Positions 7,812-16,681 of a DNA stretch of 45,538 bases are shown here, piece after piece. Both the position numbers and the translations under genes were made by a program. Source of the DNA: CALZKI01 sp045124055 (GTDB taxonomy: Bacteria > Bacillota > Clostridia > Lachnospirales > Lachnospiraceae); the NCBI GenBank assembly GCA_045124055.1, contig JBGVKZ010000013.1, forward strand, positions 1-45,538, written 5' to 3'. Positions within the stretch are counted from its first letter, which is position 1; each line of letters starts with the position of its first letter. The notes beneath the pieces were generated by a model, which was given only the letters and a program-made list of their open reading frames with translations, did no database searches and was not told where the DNA came from.

Positions 7812-9485
7812 TTGAAGAAGAAAGAAATCGTGAAAAGCTCAAAGCTTAGTGTCATTCCGTTAGGTGGACTGGAGCAAATTGGGCTTAATATCACTGCCTT
7901 CAGATATGAAGACAGTATTATTGTGGTGGATTGTGGTCTGGCGTTTCCGGCAGACGATATGTTAGGAGTGGATTTAGTTATTCCGGACATTACTTATCTA
8001 CTGGATAATGCAGATAAAGTGCAGGGATTTTGTATTACCCATGGTCACGAAGACCATATTGGTGCATTGCCTTATATTTTGAAACAATTAAATGTACCAA
8101 TTTTTGCAACTAAACTTACAATGGGACTTATTGAGAATAAATTAGAAGAACACGGATTACTTGCGGATACCCAGAGAAAAGTAGTAAAGTTTGGACAAAC
8201 CATTCATCTTGGCAAGATGAAAGTGGAATTTATTAAAACCAACCACAGTATTGTAGATGCGGCAGCCCTTGCCATTTATTCTCCGGCGGGAATTGTGGTG
8301 CATACGGGAGATTTTAAGGTGGATTATACACCGGTTTTTGGCGATGCCATTGACTTACAAAGATTTGCGGAAATTGGAAGAAAAGGTGTATTAGCACTGA
8401 TGTGCGATAGTACCAACGCAGAAAGACCGGGATTTACTCAGTCAGAAAAAACAGTAGGTAAAACCTTTGATACCTTATTTAGTGAACATAGTGATACCAG
8501 AATTATTATTGCTACTTTTGCCTCAAATGTAGACAGAGTACAGCAAATCATCAATTCGGCATATAAGTATGGAAGAAAAGTAGTGGTAGAAGGCAGAAGT
8601 ATGGTAAATGTTATCGATACAGCTACAAAGCTTGGTTGCCTTCATATACCCAAAAATACTTTAATTGATATAGAAATGTTGAAAAATTACCCGGAAGAAA
8701 AAACGGTTATTATTACAACCGGTAGCCAGGGAGAATCTATGGCGGCGTTGAGTCGTATGGCTTCTAATATGCATAGAAAAATATCCATTGGGGCTGGAGA
8801 TACAGTGATATTTTCTTCAAATCCAATACCAGGAAATGAAAAAGCAGTTACGAAAGTCATTAACGAATTACTGGCAAAAGGTGCGGACGTTATCTTTGAA
8901 GATGCCCACGTTTCAGGACATGCCTGTCAGGAAGAAATTAAACTGATATATACCTTGGTTCAGCCCAAATATGCGATTCCAATTCACGGAGAATTCAAGC
9001 ATAGAAAAGCTCAGGCAAAAATTGCCAGAGAACTTGGTATTCCAAAAGAAAATATTTTTATGCTGGATTCCGGTGAAGTATTGGATATGAATAGAGAACA
9101 GGCCAGTATTACTGGAAAAGTGTCTGTGGGTAGCATTTTAGTAGATGGACTTGGTGTAGGTGATGTTGGAAATGTTGTTTTACGAGACAGACAACATCTT
9201 GCCCAAGATGGTATTATTGTTGTAGTAATTGGATTTGACAGATACTCAGGTCAGATGGTTTCAGGACCAGACGTGGTATCTAGAGGTTTTGTATATGTAC
9301 GAGGTTCTGAAGAAATTATGGAAGAAAGTCGTGCGATTGTAGAAGATACCGTATATGATTGCCTTGAGAGAAAGGTAACAGACTGGGGTAAGATTAAAAT
9401 GAATATAAAGGATTCCTTGGGCGAATATGTTTGGAAAAAAACCAAGAGAAGACCTATGATATTACCGATTATATTAGATGTTTAG
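7812..9485 (+). CDS. rnjA: Ribonuclease J
   Basis: RNase J is a metallo-beta-lactamase/beta-CASP nuclease with 5-prime exonuclease and endonuclease activity in mRNA turnover and rRNA maturation. The product has the zinc-binding HGHEDHIGALPY (about residues 76-87), further metal ligands at HTGDFK and SGHA, a beta-CASP insertion, a C-terminal HGEFKHRKAQ motif and a C-terminal domain. The start is a TTG at 7812 placed 6 bases after GGAGGT, giving 557 residues, the usual RNase J length. The longer frame from 7755 overlaps yrzB and lacks a ribosome binding site. Whether it matches J1 or J2 better cannot be decided here, so the symbol is the family default. Confidence 0.93.
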   Translation: MKKKEIVKSSKLSVIPLGGLEQIGLNITAFRYEDSIIVVDCGLAFPADDMLGVDLVIPDITYLLDNADKVQGFCITHGHEDHIGALPYILKQLNVPIFATKLTMGLIENKLEEHGLLADTQRKVVKFGQTIHLGKMKVEFIKTNHSIVDAAALAIYSPAGIVVHTGDFKVDYTPVFGDAIDLQRFAEIGRKGVLALMCDSTNAERPGFTQSEKTVGKTFDTLFSEHSDTRIIIATFASNVDRVQQIINSAYKYGRKVVVEGRSMVNVIDTATKLGCLHIPKNTLIDIEMLKNYPEEKTVIITTGSQGESMAALSRMASNMHRKISIGAGDTVIFSSNPIPGNEKAVTKVINELLAKGADVIFEDAHVSGHACQEEIKLIYTLVQPKYAIPIHGEFKHRKAQAKIARELGIPKENIFMLDSGEVLDMNREQASITGKVSVGSILVDGLGVGDVGNVVLRDRQHLAQDGIIVVVIGFDRYSGQMVSGPDVVSRGFVYVRGSEEIMEESRAIVEDTVYDCLERKVTDWGKIKMNIKDSLGEYVWKKTKRRPMILPIILDV

Positions 9486-9497
9486 GAGAATGTCTTC

Positions 9498-9854
9498 ATG
9501 TTTAACAAAAGCAGAAAACAAGATGAAAAATTAACCATTGACCAGGTGACAGATAAATATATCGATGCGATTTTAGCAACAGATTCTTATAGGGAATATG
9601 CTTTGCAGAGAGATAAATTGTTAAAACAGCCTGAACTATATGAAAAGGTCAAAGACTATCGCATTAAAAATTATTTGATTCAGACCCGTAAAGAAGGCGA
9701 CGATTTGCTGAATGCTATGGACGACTTGCAGAGAGAATTTGCAGAAACAAGAGAAATTCCTTTGGTAGAAGACTTTTTAACAGCAGAACTGGCTTTTTGT
9801 AGAATGATGCAGGAGCTAAACGCCAGAATAGCTGATGCGTTGAATTTTGATTAA
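9498..9854 (+). CDS. YlbF family protein
   Basis: An all-helical 118-residue protein of the YlbF/YmcA (DUF964) type. In B. subtilis these proteins form a complex that supports RNase Y activity, competence and sporulation. Visible features are the charged helix TVDQ-like opening (LTIDQVTDKYIDAIL), YALQRDKL and the C-terminal EFLTAEL-like segment (VEDFLTAELAFCRMM). It sits 12 bases after rnjA with a GGAGAA site. This placement beside RNase J is consistent with an RNA-decay role, but that link is inferred. Assignment to YlbF rather than YmcA is not certain. Confidence 0.8.
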   Translation: MFNKSRKQDEKLTIDQVTDKYIDAILATDSYREYALQRDKLLKQPELYEKVKDYRIKNYLIQTRKEGDDLLNAMDDLQREFAETREIPLVEDFLTAELAFCRMMQELNARIADALNFD

Positions 9855-9892
9855 GTATCCATCGTTTGCACATATGGAAAATGGAGGTAACT

Positions 9893-10276
9893 ATGAAAGT
9901 AGACAAAATGGTATTGCGTACCGTAACCATTGTTTTAAAGGTGGTTGTTGCGGTATTAGTAGTTATGTTTGTGTATAAGGGTGCTATGATAGCATATGAT
10001 TATGGTTACAGAGTTTTTGCGGAAGAACCTGTGGAGAGTGAACCGGGTAGAGATATTGAAATCACTGTTGAAGCCGGAATGGACGCAAAGGCGATTGGCA
10101 AGCTTTTAGAAAGTAAAGGGCTGATAAACGATGGCACTTTATTCTATTTACAAAATATCTTGTCAAAATACAGTGGAGATTTGATGGCAGGGACCTATGT
10201 CCTCAATACTTCTATGACAACAGAAGAAATGATGGCAGAAATGTCAAAAACACAAACAACAGAAAGTGGAGAATAA
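9893..10276 (+). CDS. Short MltG/YceG-like membrane protein without the catalytic domain
   Basis: The 127-residue product has one N-terminal membrane span (about residues 9-29) and an extracellular segment. That segment contains EITVEAGMDAKAIGKLLESKGLI and FYLQNILSKYSGDLMAGTYVLN, which matches the LysM-like N-terminal part of the endolytic transglycosylase MltG. Full-length MltG is about 330-380 residues; the catalytic YceG domain with its key glutamate is absent here. It occupies the position of yrrL (mltG) in the B. subtilis order, so it is probably a natural short form rather than a recent truncation, since no leftover coding sequence follows. A GGAGG site precedes the ATG. Function: possibly a glycan- or cell-wall-associated regulator (inference). 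Confidence 0.75.
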   Translation: MKVDKMVLRTVTIVLKVVVAVLVVMFVYKGAMIAYDYGYRVFAEEPVESEPGRDIEITVEAGMDAKAIGKLLESKGLINDGTLFYLQNILSKYSGDLMAGTYVLNTSMTTEEMMAEMSKTQTTESGE

Positions 10277-10279
10277 GGT

Positions 10280-10924
10280 ATGATTATTGATGAACGTCTG
10301 GCAACTTTTATCAACTCGCTGGATAGTGGCAATGCACCATACCTGAATGAATTAGAGCGATATGCAAAAAAGACCAATGTACCAATTATCCGCACGGAAA
10401 TGCAAAGTCTTTTAAAATTTCTTCTGGCAATGAAAGAGCCGAAGGAGATTTTGGAAGTCGGAACGGCCATTGGTTTTTCTGCGTTGTTGATGAGCGAATA
10501 TTCGCCAAAAGATTGTCATATTACAACGATTGAAAAATATGAAAAAAGGATTCCGATTGCGAAGGAAAACTTTAAAAAAGCTGGTAAAGAGGAAAATATT
10601 ACCTTATTAGAAGGTGATGCCACAGAAATTCTGCAGACTTTAGAAGGGACTTATGACTTTATTTTTATGGATGCGGCAAAGGGACAATACATCAATTTTT
10701 TGTCGGATATTTTGCGTCTTTTGAAGGTGGGTGGACTTCTCATTTCCGATAATGTATTGCAGGATGGCGACATTATTGAATCCCGCTTTGCAGTTACCAG
10801 GAGAAATCGAACCATTCATGCAAGAATGAGAGAATATTTATACGAGTTAAAACATCACGAAGCCTTGGAAACGGTTATTTTGCCGGTGGGCGACGGAGTC
10901 ACAATTAGCGTTAAACGAAAGTGA
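10280..10924 (+). CDS. trmR: O-methyltransferase, TrmR-like (tRNA mo5U34)
   Basis: A class I SAM-dependent O-methyltransferase of 214 residues with ILEVGTAIGFSALLM (SAM-binding), a TTIEKYEKR acidic-loop motif, FIFMDAAKGQY and SDNVLQDGD. The family includes B. subtilis TrmR (YrrM), which methylates 5-hydroxyuridine at the tRNA wobble position to 5-methoxyuridine. The following gene encodes a U32-family protein of the TrhP type, which makes 5-hydroxyuridine, so the two-step pathway sits in adjacent, overlapping genes. This context strongly supports the TrmR assignment over a generic catechol-type O-methyltransferase. Confidence 0.85.
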   Translation: MIIDERLATFINSLDSGNAPYLNELERYAKKTNVPIIRTEMQSLLKFLLAMKEPKEILEVGTAIGFSALLMSEYSPKDCHITTIEKYEKRIPIAKENFKKAGKEENITLLEGDATEILQTLEGTYDFIFMDAAKGQYINFLSDILRLLKVGGLLISDNVLQDGDIIESRFAVTRRNRTIHARMREYLYELKHHEALETVILPVGDGVTISVKRK

Positions 10925-10932
10925 GAAAGAGA

Positions 10933-12171
10933 ATGAGTGAAGTGAAAAAGCCAGAATTACTTGTTCCGGCAAGTAGTTTGGAAGTTTTGAAAACAGCGGT
11001 TATATTTGGTGCAGATGCAGTTTATATTGGTGGCGAGGCTTTTGGACTTAGAGCCAAAGCGAAAAATTTTAGCCCAAGTGATATGAAAGAGGGCATTGCC
11101 TTTGCCCATGAGCGAGGCGTAAAAGTGTATGTAACTGCCAACATACTGGCACACAATTCAGATTTAAAGGGTGCAGAGGAATATTTTCAGGAATTAAAAG
11201 AAATAAAACCAGATGCATTGATTATTTCTGACCCTGGTATGTTTACGATTGCAAAAAGAGTGTGTCCGGAAATTGAAATTCACATTTCTACACAGGCAAA
11301 TAACACCAATTATGAAACCTTCCTATTTTGGCAAAGAATGGGTGCACAGAGAGTGGTTTCGGCAAGAGAATTGTCGATTCACGAAATTAGACAGATTAGA
11401 GATAATATTCCAGAGGATTTGGAAATTGAGACCTTTATTCATGGTGCGATGTGTATTTCTTATTCAGGAAGATGCTTGCTTAGTAACTATTTTACAGGTC
11501 GCGATGCTAATCATGGTGCTTGTACACACCCTTGTCGTTGGAAATATGCAGTAGTTGAGGAAAAACGACCTGGAGAATACTTGCCGGTTTACGAAAATGA
11601 AAGAGGCACTTACATTTTTAACTCAAAAGACTTGTGTATGATTGAATACATTCCAGAACTTGTGAAGGCTGGAATTGACAGCTTTAAAATTGAGGGAAGA
11701 ATGAAGACGGCTCTCTATGTGGCAACCGTGGCCAGAACCTATCGAAAAGCCATTGATGACTATTTTGAATCGGAAGAGAAATATAGAACCAATATGGATT
11801 GGTACAAGGCGGAAATCGCAAAATGTACTTATCGTCAGTTTACAACCGGATTTTTCTTTGGAAAACCAGATGAAACGACTCAGATTTATGATAGTAATAC
11901 TTATATTAATGAATACATTTATTTAGGAATTGTCGATACCGTAACCGAAGATGGACTTGCACGTTTTGAACAAAGAAACAAGTTTTCCGTAGGGGAAGAA
12001 ATTGAGTTTATGAAGCCTGACGGAACCAATGTACTTGTTAAGGTAGAAAAAATGTTCAATGAAAAAATGGAAGAAATTGAGGCTTGTCCGCATCCATCGG
12101 AAGTAACTTATATCAAGTGTAGCGATGTTCCAGAAAAATACGATTTACTGCGTATTGCAAAAAGAGAATAA
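10933..12171 (+). CDS. trhP: U32 peptidase-family protein, TrhP-like tRNA hydroxylation
   Basis: The 412-residue product begins ELLVPASSLEVLKTA and carries the U32 signature from about residue 165. This consists of ETFIHGAMCISYSGRCLLS, then RDANHGACTHPCRWKY, with four cysteines suited to an Fe-S cluster. It includes a KIEGRMKT motif and a C-terminal beta-barrel-like domain. U32 proteins of this type (E. coli YegQ/TrhP, B. subtilis YrrN/YrrO) act in prephenate-dependent formation of 5-hydroxyuridine in tRNA; the protease name is historical. B. subtilis has two U32 genes here while this window has one. A GTG at 10921 overlapping the trmR stop is an alternative start. Confidence 0.85.
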   Translation: MSEVKKPELLVPASSLEVLKTAVIFGADAVYIGGEAFGLRAKAKNFSPSDMKEGIAFAHERGVKVYVTANILAHNSDLKGAEEYFQELKEIKPDALIISDPGMFTIAKRVCPEIEIHISTQANNTNYETFLFWQRMGAQRVVSARELSIHEIRQIRDNIPEDLEIETFIHGAMCISYSGRCLLSNYFTGRDANHGACTHPCRWKYAVVEEKRPGEYLPVYENERGTYIFNSKDLCMIEYIPELVKAGIDSFKIEGRMKTALYVATVARTYRKAIDDYFESEEKYRTNMDWYKAEIAKCTYRQFTTGFFFGKPDETTQIYDSNTYINEYIYLGIVDTVTEDGLARFEQRNKFSVGEEIEFMKPDGTNVLVKVEKMFNEKMEEIEACPHPSEVTYIKCSDVPEKYDLLRIAKRE

Positions 12172-12178
12172 ATATATT

Positions 12179-12208
12179 TTGACAAAGTAAATTGAGCTAT
12201 TGTAAAAT
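12179..12208 (+). promoter_or_regulatory. Sigma-A-type promoter for glnN
   Basis: A consensus TTGACA (12179-12184) and TAAAAT (12203-12208) are separated by 18 bases, giving a leader of about 49 bases before the glnN start. No obvious operator palindrome or glutamine riboswitch was recognised in the leader. Confidence 0.7.
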
Positions 12209-12263
12209 AGCAACATTCAGAAGAAATGATTTTTAGTAAAATTGATAATCGAGGAGTACATGT

Positions 12264-14375
12264 ATGAGCGAGATGCTTAAAGTAGAAGAAATCTTTGGTA
12301 GTAAAGTATTTTCACTAGGAACAATGAGACAGAGATTGCCCATTGAAGCCTATACAGAAGTAACCACAGTTATGGAAAAAGGCGGCGAACTGTCTTTGGA
12401 AACAGCGGATATTGTTGCCAAGGCGATGAAAGCCTGGGCTGTGGAAAATGGTGCAACACACTATACACACTGGTTTCAGCCACTGACGGGTATTACAGCG
12501 GAAAAACACGATGCTTTCGTAACACACCCGGACAAAGATGGCAAGATGATTATGGAATTTTCCGGCAAAGAACTGATTAAAGGAGAGCCGGACGCATCTT
12601 CTTTCCCATCAGGTGGACTTCGCGCAACCTTTGAAGCAAGAGGTTATACAGCTTGGGATATTACTTCCCCGGCATTTTTAAAAGAAGATGCTGTTGGCGT
12701 GGTACTTTGCATTCCAACCGCTTTCTGCTCTTATAAAGGAGAATCCTTAGATACGAAAACACCACTTCTTCGTTCTATGGAAGCAATCAGCCAGCAGGCA
12801 CTTCGTATTGTAAGATTATTTGGTAATGATAAAGCGACAAAAGTAACTCCATCTGTTGGTGCAGAACAGGAATACTTTTTGATTGACAGAGAAAAATATT
12901 TGCAGAGAGAAGACCTTATTTTTGCAGGAAGAACCTTATTTGGAGCACCTGCACCAAAGGGTCAGGAAATGGATGATCATTATTTTGGCACAATTCGTGA
13001 ACGTGTTGGTGCGTATATGAAGGATTTGAACGTTGAACTCTGGAAATTAGGCGTTTCTGCAAAAACACAGCATAATGAAGCAGCTCCAGCACAGCATGAA
13101 TTAGCACCAATTTATGAAACCGCAAGCATTGCCGTTGACCACAATCAGCTTGTGATGGAAACAATGAAAAAAGTGGCTACAAGACACGGACTTACTTGCC
13201 TTTTACACGAAAAACCATTTGCCGGTGTCAATGGTTCCGGTAAGCATGATAACTGGTCTTTAGTTACAGATAACGGTGTCAACCTATTAGACCCAGGTGA
13301 AACTCCAAATGAAAATATACAGTTTTTATTGGTTCTTGCCTGCATTATGAAAGCCGTAGACACACATGCAGACCTTTTAAGACAAAGTGCTGCCAACGTA
13401 GGTAATGACCACCGCCTTGGTGCAAATGAAGCACCGCCAGCCATTGTTTCTATGTTCCTTGGTGAACAGCTTGAGGACGTAGTAAAACAGCTTGTAGAAA
13501 CAGGTGCGGCCAATACTTGCATTGAAGGAGAAAGATTAGAAACAGGTGTTTCTACCCTTCCAGACTTCGTAAAAGATGCGACAGATAGAAACAGAACTTC
13601 GCCATTTGCGTTTACAGGTAATAAGTTTGAATTCCGTAGCCTTGGTTCTTCGGATTCTGTGGCAAATCCAAATACAACCTTAAATACTATTGTGGCAGAA
13701 GCTTTTTGCGAAGCTGCAGATAGACTGGAAAAGGCAGACAACTTAGAAAAAGCGGTTCATGACTTGATTAAAGAATATATGACTGCCCACCAGAGAATAA
13801 TTTTCAATGGAGATGGATATTCTCCTGCTTGGGTAAAAGAGGCAGCTCGCCGTGGACTTCCAAATATCACCAATATGGTAGATACCATAGAAGTACTTAC
13901 CAAAGAAAAGTCTGTAAAATTATTCGAAAGATTTGGAATTTTCACAAAGGCTGAATTGGAATCCAGAGCAGAAATTCTGTATGAAACCTATGCAAAGACT
14001 ATTAACATCGAAGCAAAAACTATGCTCGCTATGGCAAAACAGCAGATTATTCCTGCGGTAATCAAATTCCAGAAAAATTTAGCGGAAACGACTTACTTTA
14101 TTTATAAAACTGCTGGAGATTCTTCCGTATCAACTGCTTTACTTCAGGACGTAACAAAACTTCTTAATGAAGCAAAAAAAGCATTAGATGAATTGCAGAA
14201 GGTTACGGATACTGCCGCTACCCTGCCAGAAGGCAAAGAAAGGGCAGTATATTATCGAGATAAAGTAACCACAGCTATGAACGCCTTAAGAACACCAGTA
14301 GATAAAATGGAAATGATAGTGGACAAAGAAATCTGGCCAATGCCTACATATGCAGATTTAATATTTGAAGTATAA
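12264..14375 (+). CDS. glnN: Glutamine synthetase type III
   Basis: GlnN joins ammonia and glutamate with ATP to make glutamine and is the large (about 700-residue) class of glutamine synthetase. The 703-residue product has GSKVFSLGTMRQRLP at the start, GAEQEYFLIDRE and HNEAAPAQHELAP glutamate/metal sites. Further on are the FAGVNGSGKHDNWSL active-site segment, ANVGNDHRLGANEAPPA and FRSLGSSDSVANPN. A C-terminal helical extension (about 560-690) follows, typical of type III enzymes. A GAGGAG site precedes the ATG. It stands alone, with its own promoter and a strong terminator. No PII or GlnR gene is adjacent. Confidence 0.96.
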   Translation: MSEMLKVEEIFGSKVFSLGTMRQRLPIEAYTEVTTVMEKGGELSLETADIVAKAMKAWAVENGATHYTHWFQPLTGITAEKHDAFVTHPDKDGKMIMEFSGKELIKGEPDASSFPSGGLRATFEARGYTAWDITSPAFLKEDAVGVVLCIPTAFCSYKGESLDTKTPLLRSMEAISQQALRIVRLFGNDKATKVTPSVGAEQEYFLIDREKYLQREDLIFAGRTLFGAPAPKGQEMDDHYFGTIRERVGAYMKDLNVELWKLGVSAKTQHNEAAPAQHELAPIYETASIAVDHNQLVMETMKKVATRHGLTCLLHEKPFAGVNGSGKHDNWSLVTDNGVNLLDPGETPNENIQFLLVLACIMKAVDTHADLLRQSAANVGNDHRLGANEAPPAIVSMFLGEQLEDVVKQLVETGAANTCIEGERLETGVSTLPDFVKDATDRNRTSPFAFTGNKFEFRSLGSSDSVANPNTTLNTIVAEAFCEAADRLEKADNLEKAVHDLIKEYMTAHQRIIFNGDGYSPAWVKEAARRGLPNITNMVDTIEVLTKEKSVKLFERFGIFTKAELESRAEILYETYAKTINIEAKTMLAMAKQQIIPAVIKFQKNLAETTYFIYKTAGDSSVSTALLQDVTKLLNEAKKALDELQKVTDTAATLPEGKERAVYYRDKVTTAMNALRTPVDKMEMIVDKEIWPMPTYADLIFEV

Positions 14376-14397
14376 AATAGTAGAATATATAGAAAAA

Positions 14398-14438
14398 CAA
14401 ACTCGACCTTATTAAAGGTAAGGAGTTTGTTTTTTTTA
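14398..14438 (+). terminator. Terminator after glnN
   Basis: CAAACTC (14398-14404) pairs with GAGTTTG (14423-14429), with an inner ACCTT/AAGGT stem, and is followed by eight Ts. Confidence 0.85.
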
Positions 14439-14509
14439 TGTCTTTGATTAGGAGTGGCCGGAAAAAACAAATTGTATCTCTTTAAATGCAAAAAAAATAA
14501 AAAAAGTGC

Positions 14510-14538
14510 TTGCCAAAACATAGTGGTTTATGTATAAT
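14510..14538 (+). promoter_or_regulatory. Strong promoter for tRNA-Gln
   Basis: TTGCCA (14510-14515) and a perfect TATAAT (14533-14538) are spaced by 17 bases, with the mature tRNA starting 20 bases after the -10 element. The spacing fits a short pre-tRNA leader. Confidence 0.8.
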
Positions 14539-14558
14539 ACCAAATGTACGATAAGTAA

Positions 14559-14630
14559 AGGGCTATCGCCAAACGGTAAGGCAACGGACTCTGACTCCGT
14601 CATTTCAAGGTTCGAATCCTTGTAGCCCTG
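14559..14630 (+). tRNA. tRNA-Gln (anticodon CUG)
   Basis: A complete cloverleaf of 72 bases. The acceptor stem is AGGGCTA/TAGCCCT with discriminator G. The D arm contains CGCCAAACGGTAAGGC. The anticodon stem ACGGA/TCCGT encloses the loop CTCTGAC (anticodon CTG at 14591-14593), and the T arm has GGTTCGAATCC. It reads glutamine CAG codons. The CCA end is not encoded, so it must be added by nucleotidyltransferase. The tRNA is a single-gene unit between its own promoter and terminator, directly after the glutamine synthetase gene. Confidence 0.96.
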
Positions 14631-14638
14631 CTAAATAA

Positions 14639-14671
14639 AAGCTTGTGAGCTATGGCTCATAAGCTTTTTTG
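14639..14671 (+). terminator. Terminator after tRNA-Gln
   Basis: AAGCTTGTGAGC pairs with GCTCATAAGCTT (12 pairs including one G-U) around a TATG loop and is followed by a T run. Confidence 0.85.
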
Positions 14672-14733
14672 CTATATGGAAACAGAGATGATTCTGGTTA
14701 TATGAAGATATGATAGAAAGGGAAGGTAGTTTT

Positions 14734-15906
14734 ATGAAATCAACATATAAAACCACAATGTTTTCTTGTTTTGTAGGATATATTGTGCAGGCGATAGTTA
14801 ATAATTTTGTACCACTTCTATTTATTACTTTTCAAAATACCTATCAAATTCCCCTCAGTAAAATTACGTTGCTTGTAACAATAAACTTTGGTGTGCAGCT
14901 TTTAGTTGATTTGTTGGCGACAAAATTTGTAGACAAAATTGGGTATAGGACATCGATTGTGTTAGCTCACGTAACCTCGGCCCTAGGACTTATATTATTG
15001 ACCTTTTTACCGGAGATAATAGACTCCTTTGTGGGAATACTGATTTCTGTAATGATTTATGCTGTGGGTGGTGGAATTATAGAGGTTTTAATTAGTCCAA
15101 TTATGGAAAGCTGTCCTACGGACAACAAAGAAAAGGCAATGAGTTTGCTACACTCATTCTATTGCTGGGGGCATGTGGGCGTAGTGCTCCTATCTACGCT
15201 ATTTTTTCAAATGGCAGGAATTGAAAATTGGAGAATCTTGACTCTTGTATGGGCGGTTATTCCGATTATAAATGGTATACTTTTTTTAAAGACGCCAATC
15301 GCTTCTTTGGTAGCGGAAGAAGAAAAAGGTATGAGTTTAAAGGAATTATTTGTAAATAAAACCTTTTGGATACTTATGTTGATGATGATTTGCTCCGGAG
15401 CCAGTGAACAGGCAGTTAGCCAATGGGCATCCGCTTTTGCAGAGCAGGGGCTTGGAATCAGCAAAGCAGCGGGAGATTTGGCAGGACCTATGACTTTTGC
15501 TATCTTAATGGGTAGTGCCAGGGCAATTTATGGAAAATATGGAGAGAAAATTAATCTCGACAAGTTTATGAAAATAAGTACTGTTTTATGTATTCTTGCT
15601 TACTTACTTGTGTGTTTGACACCTTCTTTCATCATTAGCCTAATTGGGTGTGGCTTGTGCGGATTATCCGTAGGCATTATGTGGCCGGGGACTTTTAGTA
15701 AAGCGGCAGTTTCCTTAAGGCTTGGGGGCACCGCTATGTTTGCTTTATTGGCCTTAGCAGGAGATTTGGGGTGTGCAGGAGGTCCAACCCTAGTTGGAAT
15801 GATATCCAATGCGGCGTCTGGTGATATGAAACGGGGAATTTTAGTGGCGATTATTTTCCCAATTATATTACTTTTGTGTCTTTGCAAAAAGCAAAGGAAA
15901 GCTTAA
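14734..15906 (+). CDS. MFS transporter
   Basis: A 390-residue integral membrane protein with about twelve hydrophobic segments and major facilitator features. These include the loop KFVDKIGYRTS between spans 2 and 3 (the MFS DxxGxR-type motif) and an LLHSFYCWGHVG segment in the first half. A C-terminal half is separated by a basic loop near residue 190-205. It resembles sugar-type (FucP/fucose-like) or drug-type MFS proteins, but the substrate cannot be told. The ATG at 14734 lies 7 bases after GGAAGG; an upstream in-frame ATG at 14710 has no site. The gene has no obvious partner. Confidence 0.85.
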   Translation: MKSTYKTTMFSCFVGYIVQAIVNNFVPLLFITFQNTYQIPLSKITLLVTINFGVQLLVDLLATKFVDKIGYRTSIVLAHVTSALGLILLTFLPEIIDSFVGILISVMIYAVGGGIIEVLISPIMESCPTDNKEKAMSLLHSFYCWGHVGVVLLSTLFFQMAGIENWRILTLVWAVIPIINGILFLKTPIASLVAEEEKGMSLKELFVNKTFWILMLMMICSGASEQAVSQWASAFAEQGLGISKAAGDLAGPMTFAILMGSARAIYGKYGEKINLDKFMKISTVLCILAYLLVCLTPSFIISLIGCGLCGLSVGIMWPGTFSKAAVSLRLGGTAMFALLALAGDLGCAGGPTLVGMISNAASGDMKRGILVAIIFPIILLLCLCKKQRKA

Positions 15907-15991
15907 AAAAGCCATAGTTTTTAAGTTTGAACTAAGGTATTTATTGTATGATTTCCATATTATAGCAAAAAAGAAAGGAGATATGTGGTCG

Positions 15992-16663
15992 ATGAAATTC
16001 CGGCATGAAATAAAGCATAAGATATCTTTGTCGGACTATTTTGTGCTTCGCCAGAGATTATCAGCTGTGGCGAAATGCGATATTCACGGAACAAATGGTA
16101 AATATCAAATACGGAGTCTCTATTTTGATGATATGCACGATACAGCGTTAATGGAAAAGATTAGCGGAGTTAACAAAAGGGAAAAATTTAGATTAAGATA
16201 CTACAATGGCGATATATCGTATATCAGGCTAGAGAAAAAATGTAAAGAAAATGGACTTTGTAGCAAAGAGGCAGCTATTTTAACCATTCAGGAAACTAGG
16301 AAAATATTAGAAGGTGATATAGAGTGGTTGATAGAAAGCGATAGACCACTTTTGAGAGAACTATATTTAAAAATGGTTACAAAAGGGCTTCGTCCCAAAA
16401 CTATCGTGGATTACCAAAGAGATGCCTTTGTTTTCCCGGCGGGAAATGTAAGAGTGACGCTTGATTATGATATGAAAACAGGACTTGGTGGCATCGATTT
16501 CTTAAATCCGGATTGTGTTATGGTGCCAGTGAGAGAAAATCCGATGATTTTGGAAGTGAAATGGGATGAATTTTTGCCAAGTGTCATTAGAGATATCGTG
16601 CAGTTGGAAGGAAGAAGTGACACAGCTTATTCCAAATATGCAGCCAGTCGTATATATGGTTAA
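15992..16663 (+). CDS. VTC-domain protein (polyphosphate polymerase-like)
   Basis: The 223-residue product is a stand-alone VTC domain of the triphosphate tunnel (TTM) fold. It has FRHEIKHKIS at the start, then YQIRSLYFDD, KFRLRYYNGD, YIRLEKKCKENG, VDYQRDAFV, VRVTLDYDM and ILEVKWDEFLP. The alternating basic and acidic strand residues are those that bind nucleotide and polyphosphate in yeast Vtc4, which makes polyphosphate from ATP. Whether this bacterial protein polymerises polyphosphate or another phosphate ligand is not shown. The start at 15992 gives the family-like N terminus; an ATG at 15983 is too near the AAAGGAG site. It heads a unit with DUF4956 and CotH genes, 18 and 12 bases apart. 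Confidence 0.88.
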   Translation: MKFRHEIKHKISLSDYFVLRQRLSAVAKCDIHGTNGKYQIRSLYFDDMHDTALMEKISGVNKREKFRLRYYNGDISYIRLEKKCKENGLCSKEAAILTIQETRKILEGDIEWLIESDRPLLRELYLKMVTKGLRPKTIVDYQRDAFVFPAGNVRVTLDYDMKTGLGGIDFLNPDCVMVPVRENPMILEVKWDEFLPSVIRDIVQLEGRSDTAYSKYAASRIYG

Positions 16664-16681
16664 AAGAGAAAGGAAAGAAAA

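Noticed and set aside
13145..13741. Long minus-strand ORF of 198 codons inside glnN
   Set aside because: It lies entirely within the clear glutamine synthetase gene and has no independent start signal; its Ser/Ala-rich translation is typical of antisense reading.
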